Of a stretch of DNA of 64,000 bases, positions 1-8,358 are shown one piece after another (the stretch's first letter is position 1; every line of letters begins with the position of its first letter). The notes under the pieces were generated by a model. That model worked only from the letters and a program-made list of their open reading frames with translations. It was not told where the DNA came from and searched no databases. This DNA comes from Pseudoleptotrichia goodfellowii (GTDB lineage: Bacteria > Fusobacteriota > Fusobacteriia > Fusobacteriales > Leptotrichiaceae), in NCBI RefSeq assembly GCF_007990505.1, contig NZ_AP019822.1, forward strand, positions 744,001-808,000, given 5' to 3'. Position numbers and translations under genes: made by a program.

Positions 1-1
1 T

Positions 2-457
2 GTAAAGGTTTTGTTCAAATTGGCAGAAAAAGACTCGAGAGATCAGCTGAAAATATATATCATTGCATTTGCAATATTATATATTTCGCTTACAATCATA
101 TTAAAATTAAGTGCCAACTTTTTAAAAAGTATAAAGTTGAAAAGACTTAACGAGTTTTTTGGAGGGATATTAGGAATAATAAAAACGACTTTTGTAATTT
201 TTATAATATATATAATAGTGTTAATAGGTTCTACTCACAGCAAAAGACTGGAAGAAATAAAACATCAGAGTCTTGCGGTGAAAGGTATAACCCAATATTT
301 ATACGTGTATTCGGAAGTATTTCCGGATTTTATAAAAAATGATGTAAACAGATACAGAAAAAAAAGAGCGGAAGAAAAACTGAAGAGAAATGTATTAAAC
401 GAGCTTAAGGAAAATAACTTGAATGAAGGAATAAAAAATAATGAAAATAATAGATAA
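2..457 (+). CDS. CvpA-family membrane protein, 5'-truncated by window edge
   Basis: The frame is open from base 2, so the gene begins upstream of the window; an internal TTG at 11 is not needed as a start. About 150 residues are visible. They hold two hydrophobic segments, one near the start (IIAFAILYISLTIIL) and one after a GGILGIIKTTFVIF stretch typical of CvpA/colicin V production proteins, followed by a charged Lys/Glu/Asn-rich cytoplasmic tail. CvpA proteins are small inner-membrane proteins linked to envelope maintenance. The 3' end overlaps lptF by 17 bp, so the two are probably co-transcribed. The family call rests on the hydrophobic pattern only and is moderate. Confidence 0.55.
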   Translation, partial: VKVLFKLAEKDSRDQLKIYIIAFAILYISLTIILKLSANFLKSIKLKRLNEFFGGILGIIKTTFVIFIIYIIVLIGSTHSKRLEEIKHQSLAVKGITQYLYVYSEVFPDFIKNDVNRYRKKRAEEKLKRNVLNELKENNLNEGIKNNENNR

Positions 458-1541
458 ATATATTTATAATTCACTGATATTACCGTCAGTATTCGGAATC
501 AGTATATTTACGTTTATTCTGATGCTGAATGTTCTTATTGAGGCTATGGAAAGGCTGTTTGCAAGCGATTTGCCGTTTTTATCGGTAGTAGATTATTTCT
601 TTTATGTAGTTCCGGGAATTTTGGTGCAGACTATACCGATGGGAGCTTTTTTGGGAGTAATGCTTGTTTACGGAGGGCTTTCCGAAACAAATGAAATAAT
701 TGCTATGGAAGGTTCAGGAATAAGTCTTTTCAGAATTATAAGACCGGCATTTATATTCGGGCTTATATTGACTTTTATTGGATTAGGACTGGAAATATAT
801 GTAAATCCGAGAGCGTTGGAAAATATAAATAAACAGACAAAGATGCTTTTAGCTACAAGACCTAACTCTTTGACTGAAGAAAAAATATTTTTGACAAATC
901 CTGAGAAAGGATTCGGATTTTATATAGATAAAGTCGACAATAAAAAAGCCACTGCCAGTCAGTTTTTACTGCTTAATAAACAGGGGAACAATCCTTATCC
1001 GGTTATATTTCTTGCGAAAAGTGCAAGATTTGATCCGGGAGTTATTGTTTTAAGTGATGTGAAAGGCTATTCCTTTGATAAAGAAGGAAACAGTCAGGTA
1101 GCAGCTGAATATAAGGAACAGAATGTTCCTGTTTCTACATTTTTTACTTCTGAAGAAGGAGAGCAAAGACAAAAAAAACGTAGCGAAATGAATCTGAAAG
1201 AATTGAGAGAATTTTACAATAATAATATAGGTAATCCTGAAATGAAGGAGGCTGCATTGAAAGCCCTTATAGAATCCTATCAAAGAGTAATAGGACCTCT
1301 TGCAAGTGTGTTTTTATGCTGGTTGGGAGTTTTGCTGTCGGTAGGGAACAGAAGAAGCGGTAAAGGGATAAGCTTCGGAATAAGTTTGATAGTAATATTC
1401 GGATATATTGCCATTGTCAATTATGCAAAAATTATGATACTTAAAAATAATGTTCCTGTTTCAATAGCAATGTGGATACCTAATTTTATATTATTTTTAC
1501 TTTGCGTTTATTTCTCAATAAAAAAATATAGGAGACATTAA
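441..1541 (+). CDS. lptF: LPS export permease LptF/LptG family (LptF-like)
   Basis: This 366-residue YjgP/YjgQ-type permease is one of the two membrane subunits of the LptB2FG ABC transporter, which pulls lipopolysaccharide from the inner membrane toward the periplasmic bridge. It has the family layout: three N-terminal transmembrane segments (starting IDKYIYNSLILPSVFGI), a periplasmic jellyroll of roughly 160 residues, then three C-terminal segments ending in SIKKYRRH. The start overlaps the upstream CvpA-like gene, and lptG follows after 4 bp, so F and G form a pair. The F/G assignment follows gene order. The pair implies a Gram-negative outer membrane. Confidence 0.88.
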   Translation: MKIIDKYIYNSLILPSVFGISIFTFILMLNVLIEAMERLFASDLPFLSVVDYFFYVVPGILVQTIPMGAFLGVMLVYGGLSETNEIIAMEGSGISLFRIIRPAFIFGLILTFIGLGLEIYVNPRALENINKQTKMLLATRPNSLTEEKIFLTNPEKGFGFYIDKVDNKKATASQFLLLNKQGNNPYPVIFLAKSARFDPGVIVLSDVKGYSFDKEGNSQVAAEYKEQNVPVSTFFTSEEGEQRQKKRSEMNLKELREFYNNNIGNPEMKEAALKALIESYQRVIGPLASVFLCWLGVLLSVGNRRSGKGISFGISLIVIFGYIAIVNYAKIMILKNNVPVSIAMWIPNFILFLLCVYFSIKKYRRH

Positions 1542-1545
1542 TTTA

Positions 1546-2622
1546 ATGAATAAATTGGATAAATATATAATTTTGAATTATATAAAAAGTTTTTTTCTCG
1601 GAATGATGATGTTTTTTCTTATATTTATTCTTGCTGAAAGTATAAATCTGACAGGCTGGATAATGGACGGTAAGTTTACTTTAGGAGAAGCAGTGAAATA
1701 CCTGTCTTACGGAATACCTGAAATAGTAACGAATACTGCTCCATTAGGTATCCTTTTGGGAAGCCTTCTGGCAATAAGCAAAATGGCTAAGCAGCTCGAG
1801 ATAACAGCGATGAAAACAGGCGGAATAAGTTTTTTAAGAATAGCTAAATTTCCTTTAATTTTTTCATTTTTTGTGAGTTTGTCAGTGTTATATGTAAATG
1901 TGGACATACTGGGAAAATCAAACAGTAAAAAAAGTAACATGAAACTTCTTAAACTGGAACAGGCGGAACCTGTAAAAGTGGAAAAAAACTTTATACTTGT
2001 AAAAATCGACAAAAATAGAATACTTTACAGTGGATATGTAAATAAAAAAGACGGAATTATGAGAGAAGTGGAAATAATAGAAATGGCGGATGAATTTAAG
2101 AATGTAAAAACAGTTTACACTGCATCTGAAGGTGCTTTGGAAAAAGGAACTGATAATTGGACTTTTACGAATCTGAAAGAGCATAATATAATGACCAATG
2201 TTTCCAAAAATATTGATCCGGGAGTTTTCAAACTTAAAATTCCTATAGACGATATTTTGGCAGATCCTGTGAAAGCGAAAAATCTTACTATGCCTGAATT
2301 AAGAGAAAAAATAGTATATTTTACTCGGGTAGGGGCGGATTCTATAGATTTGCTTATAGATTTTTATTACAGAATCTCTTTTGCTCTTGCGTCATTTGTG
2401 ATGTGTTTCATAGGACTTTCACTGGGAAGCCGTTACGTGAGAGGGGGAGCAGCTGTAAATATAGGTTTATCGGTAATAATAGGATATTCTTATTACGGAT
2501 TCAGTACCATAATGAAATCTCTTGCTTCTACGGGAACTATACCTGTGTATATAGCCTGTTTTTTGCCGCTTCTGATTTATTTGGGAGTGGGTATTAAGCT
2601 GTTTATGGAGGCGGAATACTAA
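1546..2622 (+). CDS. lptG: LPS export permease LptF/LptG family (LptG-like)
   Basis: A 358-residue second YjgP/YjgQ permease and the predicted partner of the preceding LptF. It has the same architecture: KLDKYIILNYIKSFFLGMMMFF as first membrane segment, ELAEITAM-type cytoplasmic loop between segments 2 and 3 (here QLEITAMKTGGISFLR, the region that contacts the LptB ATPase in this family), a periplasmic domain and three C-terminal helices. A ribosome site (taggag) lies just inside the end of lptF. A palindrome that may stop transcription follows 8 bp after the stop codon. Confidence 0.88.
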   Translation: MNKLDKYIILNYIKSFFLGMMMFFLIFILAESINLTGWIMDGKFTLGEAVKYLSYGIPEIVTNTAPLGILLGSLLAISKMAKQLEITAMKTGGISFLRIAKFPLIFSFFVSLSVLYVNVDILGKSNSKKSNMKLLKLEQAEPVKVEKNFILVKIDKNRILYSGYVNKKDGIMREVEIIEMADEFKNVKTVYTASEGALEKGTDNWTFTNLKEHNIMTNVSKNIDPGVFKLKIPIDDILADPVKAKNLTMPELREKIVYFTRVGADSIDLLIDFYYRISFALASFVMCFIGLSLGSRYVRGGAAVNIGLSVIIGYSYYGFSTIMKSLASTGTIPVYIACFLPLLIYLGVGIKLFMEAEY

Positions 2623-2629
2623 CTTGATA

Positions 2630-2651
2630 CTACTTTTTTAGAAAAAAGTAG
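2630..2651. terminator. 22-bp perfect palindrome after lptG
   Basis: Ten-base arms ctactttttt/aaaaaagtag separated by two bases, 8 bp past the lptG stop. The T-run lies inside the stem rather than after it, so it is either an atypical terminator or part of the adjoining intergenic repeat. It is symmetric and could act in both directions. Confidence 0.4.
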
Positions 2652-2660
2652 CAAAAAATT

Positions 2661-2787
2661 TCCGACTAAAATTTTACTAACTCGAAATAACTCACTGCAC
2701 TATAAAAACAACAAACTCGCTACGCTCAAACAGTTGTTTTTATAACGTTTCGTATCGTATTTCTCGAAGTAAAATTTTAATGTCGGA
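2661..2787. repeat. Composite palindromic intergenic repeat
   Basis: The outer arms (2661-2690 and the reverse complement of 2759-2787) share tccgac...taaaattttact...cgaaata with short indels. Inside them is a perfect 12-bp stem, 2701-2712 with 2733-2744 (tataaaaacaac/gttgtttttata), around a 20-base loop containing actcgctacgctca. The whole unit fills the 241-bp gap between lptG and the M16 peptidase gene. It looks like a REP/MITE-style mobile or structured element. No transposase is present, and I cannot tell its genomic copy number. Confidence 0.5.
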
Positions 2788-2838
2788 GAAAATCAGGAAA
2801 TAGATTTTAAATATACAACTTAAGGAATGTAAAATATA

Positions 2839-2872
2839 GTAGCAGGAGGATGAGGGAAGTAACATGCCCTCA
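2839..2872 (+). repeat. GTAGC-GGAG-ATGAGGG hairpin repeat, copy A
   Basis: The sequence runs gtagcaggaggatgaggg followed by a loop and gccctca, forming a TGAGGG/CCCTCA stem. Related elements occur at 14709-14743 and 45869-45904. This copy ends 18 bp before the ATG I prefer for the M16 peptidase, and its loop contains another in-frame ATG at 2864 that would lie within the hairpin. Confidence 0.5.
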
Positions 2873-2890
2873 AAAAATAAGGGAGGAAAA

Positions 2891-4117
2891 ATGCCGGAAG
2901 AAATAATTACAAATAGAGGAATAAGAGTAATATTTGATAGACTTGAAAATATATCCACATGTTCTGTGGGAGTTTTTGTGAAAACAGGCTCAAAAGATGA
3001 AAGCGATCAGGAAGAAGGAATTTCACATGTGTTGGAACATATGATATTTAAAGGTACATCTAAAAGAGATTATTTTCAGATATCCGAAGAAGTGGATTAT
3101 TTGGGAGCGAGTATAAATGCACATACTACAAAAGAGGAAACAGTATTTTATATAAATGCTTTGACTGAATTTTTAGGGAAATCAGTAGATATTTTGTTTG
3201 ATATCGTAACAAATTCTTTGATTCCTGAAGATGAACTGAAAAAAGAAAAAGATGTAATAGTAGAAGAAATAAAAATGTATCAGGACAGTCCTGATGACCT
3301 TGTTTTTGAGCTTAATTATGCCGACTGCATAAAAGGGCAGTACAGTAAGCCTATTATAGGAACAGAAGAAAGTGTCAGAAGTTTTACTTCGGAAATGATA
3401 AAAAAATATTATAAAGAAAGATATACTAAAGATAATATTTTGATTGTTGTTTCGGGAAATTTTGACAAAAAAGAAATAATAGAAAAAATAGACGAATATT
3501 TTTCAAAATTACAGGAAAATAAAGTTGACAGAAGGGAAAATATAAGTTTTGAATTCAAAGAGGGCAGAGAAACTCATGAAAAAGATATAAATCAGGTAAA
3601 TATTTGTATTTCTTTTGAAGGAAAATCCTATAACAGCAGTGAAAGAATATACACAGACATTCTTGCAAATATTATGGGAGGCTCTATGAGTTCGAGACTT
3701 TTTCAGGAAATAAGGGAAAAGAAAGGACTTGCTTATTCTGTATATACTTATAATCAGTATTATAGAGAAGGCGGAGTTGTAACTACTTATATAGGAACGA
3801 ACATAGAAAGTTACAAAGAAGCAATAGATATTACACTTAAAGAATTTAGTAAAATGCGTAAAGAAGGAATTACGGAAACGGAATTACAAAAAGCGAAAAA
3901 CAAATATTTAAGTAAAATTGCTTTTTCGATGGAAAATCCGAGATCGAGAATGAGCATTCTCGGAAATTATTTCGTGAGAAGAGGAGAAATTATAGATATA
4001 GACAAAATGAAAAAAGAAATTCACGAAGTAAAATCCGAAAATATAAATGAATTTTTGAAAAGTCAGTATTTAAAACCGAATATAACCGTTTTGGGAAATA
4101 TAAAAGGAGATAAATAA
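2891..4117 (+). CDS. M16-family zinc peptidase (processing-peptidase-like)
   Basis: A pitrilysin/insulinase-family peptidase of about 408 residues, the usual length for single-chain bacterial M16B enzymes. The inverted zinc motif HxxEH is present as HVLEH (H46, E49, H50 from the ATG at 2891), with the downstream EEIKMYQDSPDD segment supplying the third acidic ligand region. The C-terminal half carries the family's R/Y-rich GLAYSVYTY motif. I chose 2891 because gggagg lies 5 bp upstream. The alternative ATG at 2864 sits inside a hairpin repeat. rodA begins 1 bp after the stop codon, so the two are translationally close. Substrate unknown. Confidence 0.85.
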   Translation: MPEEIITNRGIRVIFDRLENISTCSVGVFVKTGSKDESDQEEGISHVLEHMIFKGTSKRDYFQISEEVDYLGASINAHTTKEETVFYINALTEFLGKSVDILFDIVTNSLIPEDELKKEKDVIVEEIKMYQDSPDDLVFELNYADCIKGQYSKPIIGTEESVRSFTSEMIKKYYKERYTKDNILIVVSGNFDKKEIIEKIDEYFSKLQENKVDRRENISFEFKEGRETHEKDINQVNICISFEGKSYNSSERIYTDILANIMGGSMSSRLFQEIREKKGLAYSVYTYNQYYREGGVVTTYIGTNIESYKEAIDITLKEFSKMRKEGITETELQKAKNKYLSKIAFSMENPRSRMSILGNYFVRRGEIIDIDKMKKEIHEVKSENINEFLKSQYLKPNITVLGNIKGDK

Positions 4118-4118
4118 T

Positions 4119-5225
4119 ATGTTTCAAAATCAGAGATTGACTGAAATAATAAAAAGTAATATAGTAAAAATGGATAAAATGCTGTTGTTATTTGTTTATG
4201 CTCTTGTGATGATAAGTACAGTTTTTGTATACAGTGCCACAAGGTCAACTAAGTTTGTAGTGCAGAATCTCATATGGATAAGTATCGGAACACTTCTTTG
4301 GATAGGAATATCTTTTATCGATTATAGAGATATGAAAAAACATATATGGAAAATTTACGGATTAAGTGCAGCTCTGTTACTTTTAGTAAGATTTGCAGGG
4401 AAGAAAACATTGGGAGCTCAAAGATGGATAAAATTGGGACCGTTTCAGCTGCAGCCTTCAGAGTTTGTAAAAATAGCGATAATAGTCATTATAGCTTTCT
4501 GGATTGTGGAAAAATATGCCAAAGGGATAAATAATCTTAAAGATATAATAGGTTCTTTTTTACCTGCTATCCCTTTAATATTGCTTATTCTGCTTCAGCC
4601 GGATTTGGGGACAACTCTTATAACTGTGTGTTCTTTTGTATTTATGATATTTTTATACGGAGCGGATATGAAGCCTATATGGGTTATAGCTATAATTGTC
4701 ATTTTATCGGCATATCCTGTTTACAGATTTGTTTTAAGTGATTATCAGAGAACGAGAGTGGAAACATTTCTCGATCCTGAAAAAGACAGAAAAGGAAGCG
4801 GTTGGCACGTAACTCAGTCAAAAATTTCCGTGGGAGCGGGCGGACTTTACGGAAAAGGAGTATTGCAAGGAAGTCAAAGCAGACTTGAATTTTTACCTGA
4901 GCCTCAAACGGACTTTATATTTTCGGTAATTTCCGAAGAGTCGGGATTTATAGGATCTACAACGGTAATTTTACTTTATTTTCTGCTTATATTTAATATA
5001 ATGAGGATAAGCAGACTCACTCAGGACAGATTTGCAAGACTTATTTTATACGGAATATCGGGAATATTTTTTATGCATGTAATAGTAAATATAGGAATGA
5101 CTATAGGACTTGTACCGGTAACAGGAAAACCTCTTTTATTTCTGAGTTATGGAGGAAGTTCATTTTTATCATCTTTTATTATGATAGGACTGGTCGAAAG
5201 TATAAAAATAAATATTGAAGATTAA
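4119..5225 (+). CDS. rodA: FtsW/RodA/SpoVE-family glycosyltransferase (RodA-like)
   Basis: A 368-residue polytopic SEDS protein that polymerises lipid II into glycan strands with a partner PBP. It shows the family signatures GAQRWIKLGPFQLQPSEFVKIA, QPDLGTTLI, the long loop with GLYGKGVLQGSQSRLEFLPEPQTDFIFSVISEE..G, and a C-terminal GMTIGLVPVTGKPLLFLSYGGSS. The length and the lack of an FtsW-type N-terminal extension favour RodA (cell elongation) over FtsW. It is tightly packed behind the M16 gene. The downstream pseudouridine synthase starts 16 bp after its stop. Confidence 0.85.
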   Translation: MFQNQRLTEIIKSNIVKMDKMLLLFVYALVMISTVFVYSATRSTKFVVQNLIWISIGTLLWIGISFIDYRDMKKHIWKIYGLSAALLLLVRFAGKKTLGAQRWIKLGPFQLQPSEFVKIAIIVIIAFWIVEKYAKGINNLKDIIGSFLPAIPLILLILLQPDLGTTLITVCSFVFMIFLYGADMKPIWVIAIIVILSAYPVYRFVLSDYQRTRVETFLDPEKDRKGSGWHVTQSKISVGAGGLYGKGVLQGSQSRLEFLPEPQTDFIFSVISEESGFIGSTTVILLYFLLIFNIMRISRLTQDRFARLILYGISGIFFMHVIVNIGMTIGLVPVTGKPLLFLSYGGSSFLSSFIMIGLVESIKINIED

Positions 5226-5241
5226 GAATTACGGAGAAAAA

Positions 5242-6135
5242 ATGGAAACTTTTGAATATATTGTTGACAGTGAGTCCGAAGGAATGAGATTGGACAGATA
5301 TTTAAAGAAAACTTTCAAAAATGAGTCTTTGAGTAAAATTTTTCAGGCTCTCCGTAAAGGAGATGTGAAAATAAACGGGAAAAAATCAAAAGAAAATTAT
5401 AGACTTTGCTTGGGCGATAAAATAACTGTCAAATATTTGTATTCGGAAAAAGAAGAAAAAACAAAAAAAACATTTGATTTCGATGAAAAAAAATATAAAA
5501 ATATGATAATTTTTGAAAATAACGATTTTTTTATAATAAACAAGCCGGGAAACGTTCCTATGCACAAAGGAACAGGACATAAACACGGTCTTTCTGAAAT
5601 TTTCAAAAAAATCTATGAAAATGATAATATAAATTTTGCAAACAGGTTGGATTATGAAACTTCCGGACTGGTAATAGGATGTAAAAATCTGAAGTTTTTG
5701 AGGTACATCTCTGAAAAAATAAGAAATAACGAAGTTCAAAAAAAATATGTGGCAGCGGTTGACGGAGAAATCGAAAAAGACAAATTTATAATAGAGAATT
5801 ATTTAAAAATTACTGAAAACGGAGTTATACAGTCGTATGTTTCAGATAAAGATGCAAAAAGAAGTATTACAAAATATAAAAAGATAAATAACAGATTTTT
5901 TGATAAAATTTTAAATAATATTAAAAAAGAAAAAGTAACTTTACTTGATATTGATTTGGTAACAGGAAGAAAGCATCAAATAAGAGTACAGCTTTCGAGT
6001 ATAGGAAATCCTGTAATCGGAGACAGAAAGTACGGGAAAAAGAAAGAAGAAAACAAGTTATATTTGTGTTGTTATTCTGTATCTTTTGACGATTATAAAT
6101 TTAAACTGGAAAATGAAAATGAGTATTTTAAGTAA
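5242..6135 (+). CDS. RluA-family RNA pseudouridine synthase with S4 domain
   Basis: About 297 residues. An N-terminal S4 RNA-binding domain (GMRLDRYLKKTF...LRKGDVKINGKKSKENYRL) is followed by the RluA/RluC-type catalytic domain. The catalytic Asp lies in NRLDYETSGLVIG, where most family members have HRLD, and RKHQIRVQLSSIGNPVIGD is the conserved C-terminal motif. It is expected to isomerise uridines in 23S rRNA; the exact site cannot be told from sequence. I prefer the ATG at 5242 (ggag 9 bases upstream) over a TTG at 5215 that overlaps rodA. It is followed by a 126-bp gap in which I see no gene. Confidence 0.82.
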   Translation: METFEYIVDSESEGMRLDRYLKKTFKNESLSKIFQALRKGDVKINGKKSKENYRLCLGDKITVKYLYSEKEEKTKKTFDFDEKKYKNMIIFENNDFFIINKPGNVPMHKGTGHKHGLSEIFKKIYENDNINFANRLDYETSGLVIGCKNLKFLRYISEKIRNNEVQKKYVAAVDGEIEKDKFIIENYLKITENGVIQSYVSDKDAKRSITKYKKINNRFFDKILNNIKKEKVTLLDIDLVTGRKHQIRVQLSSIGNPVIGDRKYGKKKEENKLYLCCYSVSFDDYKFKLENENEYFK

Positions 6136-6261
6136 GATAAGTAAATTTCAAAGTGAAATCTAATACTAATAGAGTAAACTTTGAAATAACGTAAGTTATT
6201 TATTAAATAAAAATTATATAAATTGTAAAACAAACTGTAATTTTCGGAAAGGTGAGAGAAA

Positions 6262-7113
6262 ATGGGACTTTTTTCAAGTAAAAAATCAAAAAATAAATAT
6301 GCAACAGTTACTTCAAAATCAAAGTTGACGATGGATGTTGTAGACGATAACAAATGGAAAAAATGCAGCAGATGTAATGAAATAATATACAACGAAGATT
6401 TAAAAAATAATCTGAATATCTGCCCTAAATGTGGAAACTACTTCAGATTAACAGCTTTTGAGAGAATAGAGCTTCTTGTTGATGAAGATACTTTTATTGA
6501 AGAAGATATGACTTTAAATTCAAAAGATTTTTTAAAGTTCCCGGGATATGAAGAAAAACTTGAAAACTCAAGAGAAAAAAGCAGAATGCTCGACGGGATA
6601 ATAAGCGGAATAGGAAAGATTAACGGAATTGAAGTAAGTATTGCCGCTATGGAATTCAGCTTCATGGGAGGAAGTATGGGATCCGTTGTCGGTGAGAAAG
6701 TAACGAGGGCTTTGGAAAGAGGGATAGAGAAAAAGATTCCTGTTGTTATAGTTTCAAGCTCGGGGGGAGCAAGAATGCAGGAAGGAATAGTTTCTCTTAT
6801 GCAAATGGCAAAGACTTCGGGAGCCGTTAAAAGACTTAATGAAGCGGGATTACCTTTTATATCGGTTCCGGTAGATCCTACAACGGGAGGTGTAACTGCA
6901 TCTTTTGCAATGCTTGGAGATATTATAGTAACCGAGCCTAATGCTTTAATAGCGTTTGCCGGTCCGAGAGTTATAGAACAGACGGTAAATCAGAAGTTAC
7001 CTAAAGGATTTCAAAGAGCTGAATTTTTGCTTGAACACGGTATGGTAGATGTCATAAGTGAAAGAAAAGATTTAAAAATGACAATTTATCGTATACTTGA
7101 AAAACTTATATAA
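6262..7113 (+). CDS. accD: Acetyl-CoA carboxylase carboxyltransferase subunit beta
   Basis: A 283-residue beta subunit of the carboxyltransferase that transfers CO2 from carboxybiotin to acetyl-CoA, the committed step of fatty-acid synthesis. The N-terminal four-Cys zinc ribbon is visible (CSRCNE...CPKCGNYF), followed by the crotonase-like core with SSSGGARMQEG, the acetyl-CoA oxyanion region, and TTGGVTASFAMLGD. The ATG is preceded by aaaggtgag. accA follows after a 34-bp gap. accB and accC are not in this window, so the biotin carrier and carboxylase must be encoded elsewhere. Confidence 0.95.
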   Translation: MGLFSSKKSKNKYATVTSKSKLTMDVVDDNKWKKCSRCNEIIYNEDLKNNLNICPKCGNYFRLTAFERIELLVDEDTFIEEDMTLNSKDFLKFPGYEEKLENSREKSRMLDGIISGIGKINGIEVSIAAMEFSFMGGSMGSVVGEKVTRALERGIEKKIPVVIVSSSGGARMQEGIVSLMQMAKTSGAVKRLNEAGLPFISVPVDPTTGGVTASFAMLGDIIVTEPNALIAFAGPRVIEQTVNQKLPKGFQRAEFLLEHGMVDVISERKDLKMTIYRILEKLI

Positions 7114-7147
7114 GATTATTTATATATTTTACAATTTTGGAGGAAAA

Positions 7148-8122
7148 ATGAGTGTTAAAGAGGAAATAAAAGAATTAGAAGATAAAATAGAAGAATTGAG
7201 ACGCTTTTCCGCTGAACAGAAAATTGATTTCTCAAAACAGATAGGGGAATTGGAAAAAAATCTTGAAGAAAAATATTTAGAATTTAGTGAAAAAGAAATG
7301 GATTCATGGGCGAGAATTCAAATTTCGAGAAATCCCAAAAGACCTTATACTCTTGACTATATAAATGAACTTACTCAGGATTTTGTAGAACTGCATGGAG
7401 ACAGACTGTCCAAAGATGATCATGCGATAATCGGAGGATTGGCTTCTGTAGACGGTTATAATATAATGATAATCGGGCATCAGAAAGGTAGGGATCTGGA
7501 ATCGAATATGTACAGAAATTTCGGCATGGCAAGTCCTGAAGGATACAGAAAAGCATTAAGACTTATGAGAATGGCTGAAAGATTTGAGTTGCCTATACTT
7601 ACTCTTATTGATACTTCGGGAGCATATCCGGGAATAGAAGCTGAAGAAAAAGGTCAGGGAGAAGCTATAGCAAAAAATCTGTCTGAAATGTTCAGTTTAA
7701 GAGTTCCTGTTGTTTCTGTAGTTATTGGAGAAGGAGGAAGCGGAGGAGCTTTGGGAATAGGAGTTGCCGATTCTGTTCTGATGCTTGAAAACAGTGTCTA
7801 TTCCGTTATTTCTCCTGAAGGTTGTGCATCTATACTTTTTAATGATGCAACAAGAGCTGCCGAAGCTGCCAAAAGTCTGAAAATGGATGCTATAAACTTA
7901 AAAGGTTTGAAAATAATAGATGAAATAATTGAAGAGCCTCTCGGAGGTGCTCACAGAAATCTTGAAAAGACTGCTCAAAATTTAAAAGCTGCTGTTTTGA
8001 AAGAGTTTAAGAAAATAGATAAACTGACAGTAGAAGAATTGCTTGAAAGAAGATACGAAAAGTTCAGAAAAATGGGCGAATATTTTGAAAATGAAGAAAA
8101 TATTGAAGAAAATGAGAAATAA
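7148..8122 (+). CDS. accA: Acetyl-CoA carboxylase carboxyltransferase subunit alpha
   Basis: A 324-residue alpha subunit, the partner of AccD in the alpha2-beta2 carboxyltransferase. A coiled N-terminal helix (EEIKELEDKIEELRRF) precedes the crotonase core with GHQKGRD, IDTSGAYPG, IGEGGSGGALGIGVAD and SPEGCASILF, all hallmarks of AccA. I chose the ATG at 7148, with ggagg 7 bases upstream. An upstream in-frame ATG at 7097 overlaps the accD end and would add an Ile/Tyr/Phe-rich tail unlike the family. The C-terminus is Glu/Asn-rich. It probably forms an operon with accD. Confidence 0.95.
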   Translation: MSVKEEIKELEDKIEELRRFSAEQKIDFSKQIGELEKNLEEKYLEFSEKEMDSWARIQISRNPKRPYTLDYINELTQDFVELHGDRLSKDDHAIIGGLASVDGYNIMIIGHQKGRDLESNMYRNFGMASPEGYRKALRLMRMAERFELPILTLIDTSGAYPGIEAEEKGQGEAIAKNLSEMFSLRVPVVSVVIGEGGSGGALGIGVADSVLMLENSVYSVISPEGCASILFNDATRAAEAAKSLKMDAINLKGLKIIDEIIEEPLGGAHRNLEKTAQNLKAAVLKEFKKIDKLTVEELLERRYEKFRKMGEYFENEENIEENEK

Positions 8123-8140
8123 ATTTAAAATTTTAAAATA

Positions 8141-8209
8141 CTGCTTTGTCTTTATATATAGATAAGTGGTATTTTTTATTTTGAATATATAAAAAATTTG
8201 ATAAAGCAG
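8141..8209 (+). terminator. Long hairpin after accA, possible terminator
   Basis: The arms ctgctttgtc (8141-8150) and gataaagcag (8200-8209) pair with one G-T wobble. Inside, ttatatat pairs with atatataa. The sequence downstream is T-rich but has no clean U-run, so termination is uncertain. Confidence 0.4.
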
Positions 8210-8233
8210 CTTTAGGATTGATTTTTTATATAC

Positions 8234-8261
8234 TTGACTTTTATTTATTTTGAGGTATAAC
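8234..8261 (+). promoter_or_regulatory. Sigma70-type promoter for kbl-tdh operon
   Basis: TTGACT, a 16-bp spacer, then TATAAC, about 98 bp upstream of the kbl start codon. It is the only near-consensus pair seen in the 236-bp gap after accA. Confidence 0.65.
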
Positions 8262-8277
8262 ATATTGTTGAAAATTA

Positions 8278-8302
8278 TCAGTATAAAAAATTATTATACT
8301 GA
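8278..8302. promoter_or_regulatory. 9-bp perfect stem-loop in kbl leader
   Basis: tcagtataa/ttatactga around a 7-base loop, starting 17 bp after the proposed -10. It is followed by ctaaattttt, a weak U-run, so it could be an operator or a leaky attenuator for the threonine-degradation genes. Confidence 0.4.
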
Positions 8303-8358
8303 CTAAATTTTTAACGGAAATATTTAAATTTTCTACAAAACATAATGGAGGTATAGAA

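Noticed and set aside
2864-2890. ATG at 2864 as the M16 peptidase start
   Set aside because: It lies in the loop of a repeat hairpin and adds MPSKNKGGK, which is a translated ribosome site (gggagg) in front of the better ATG at 2891.
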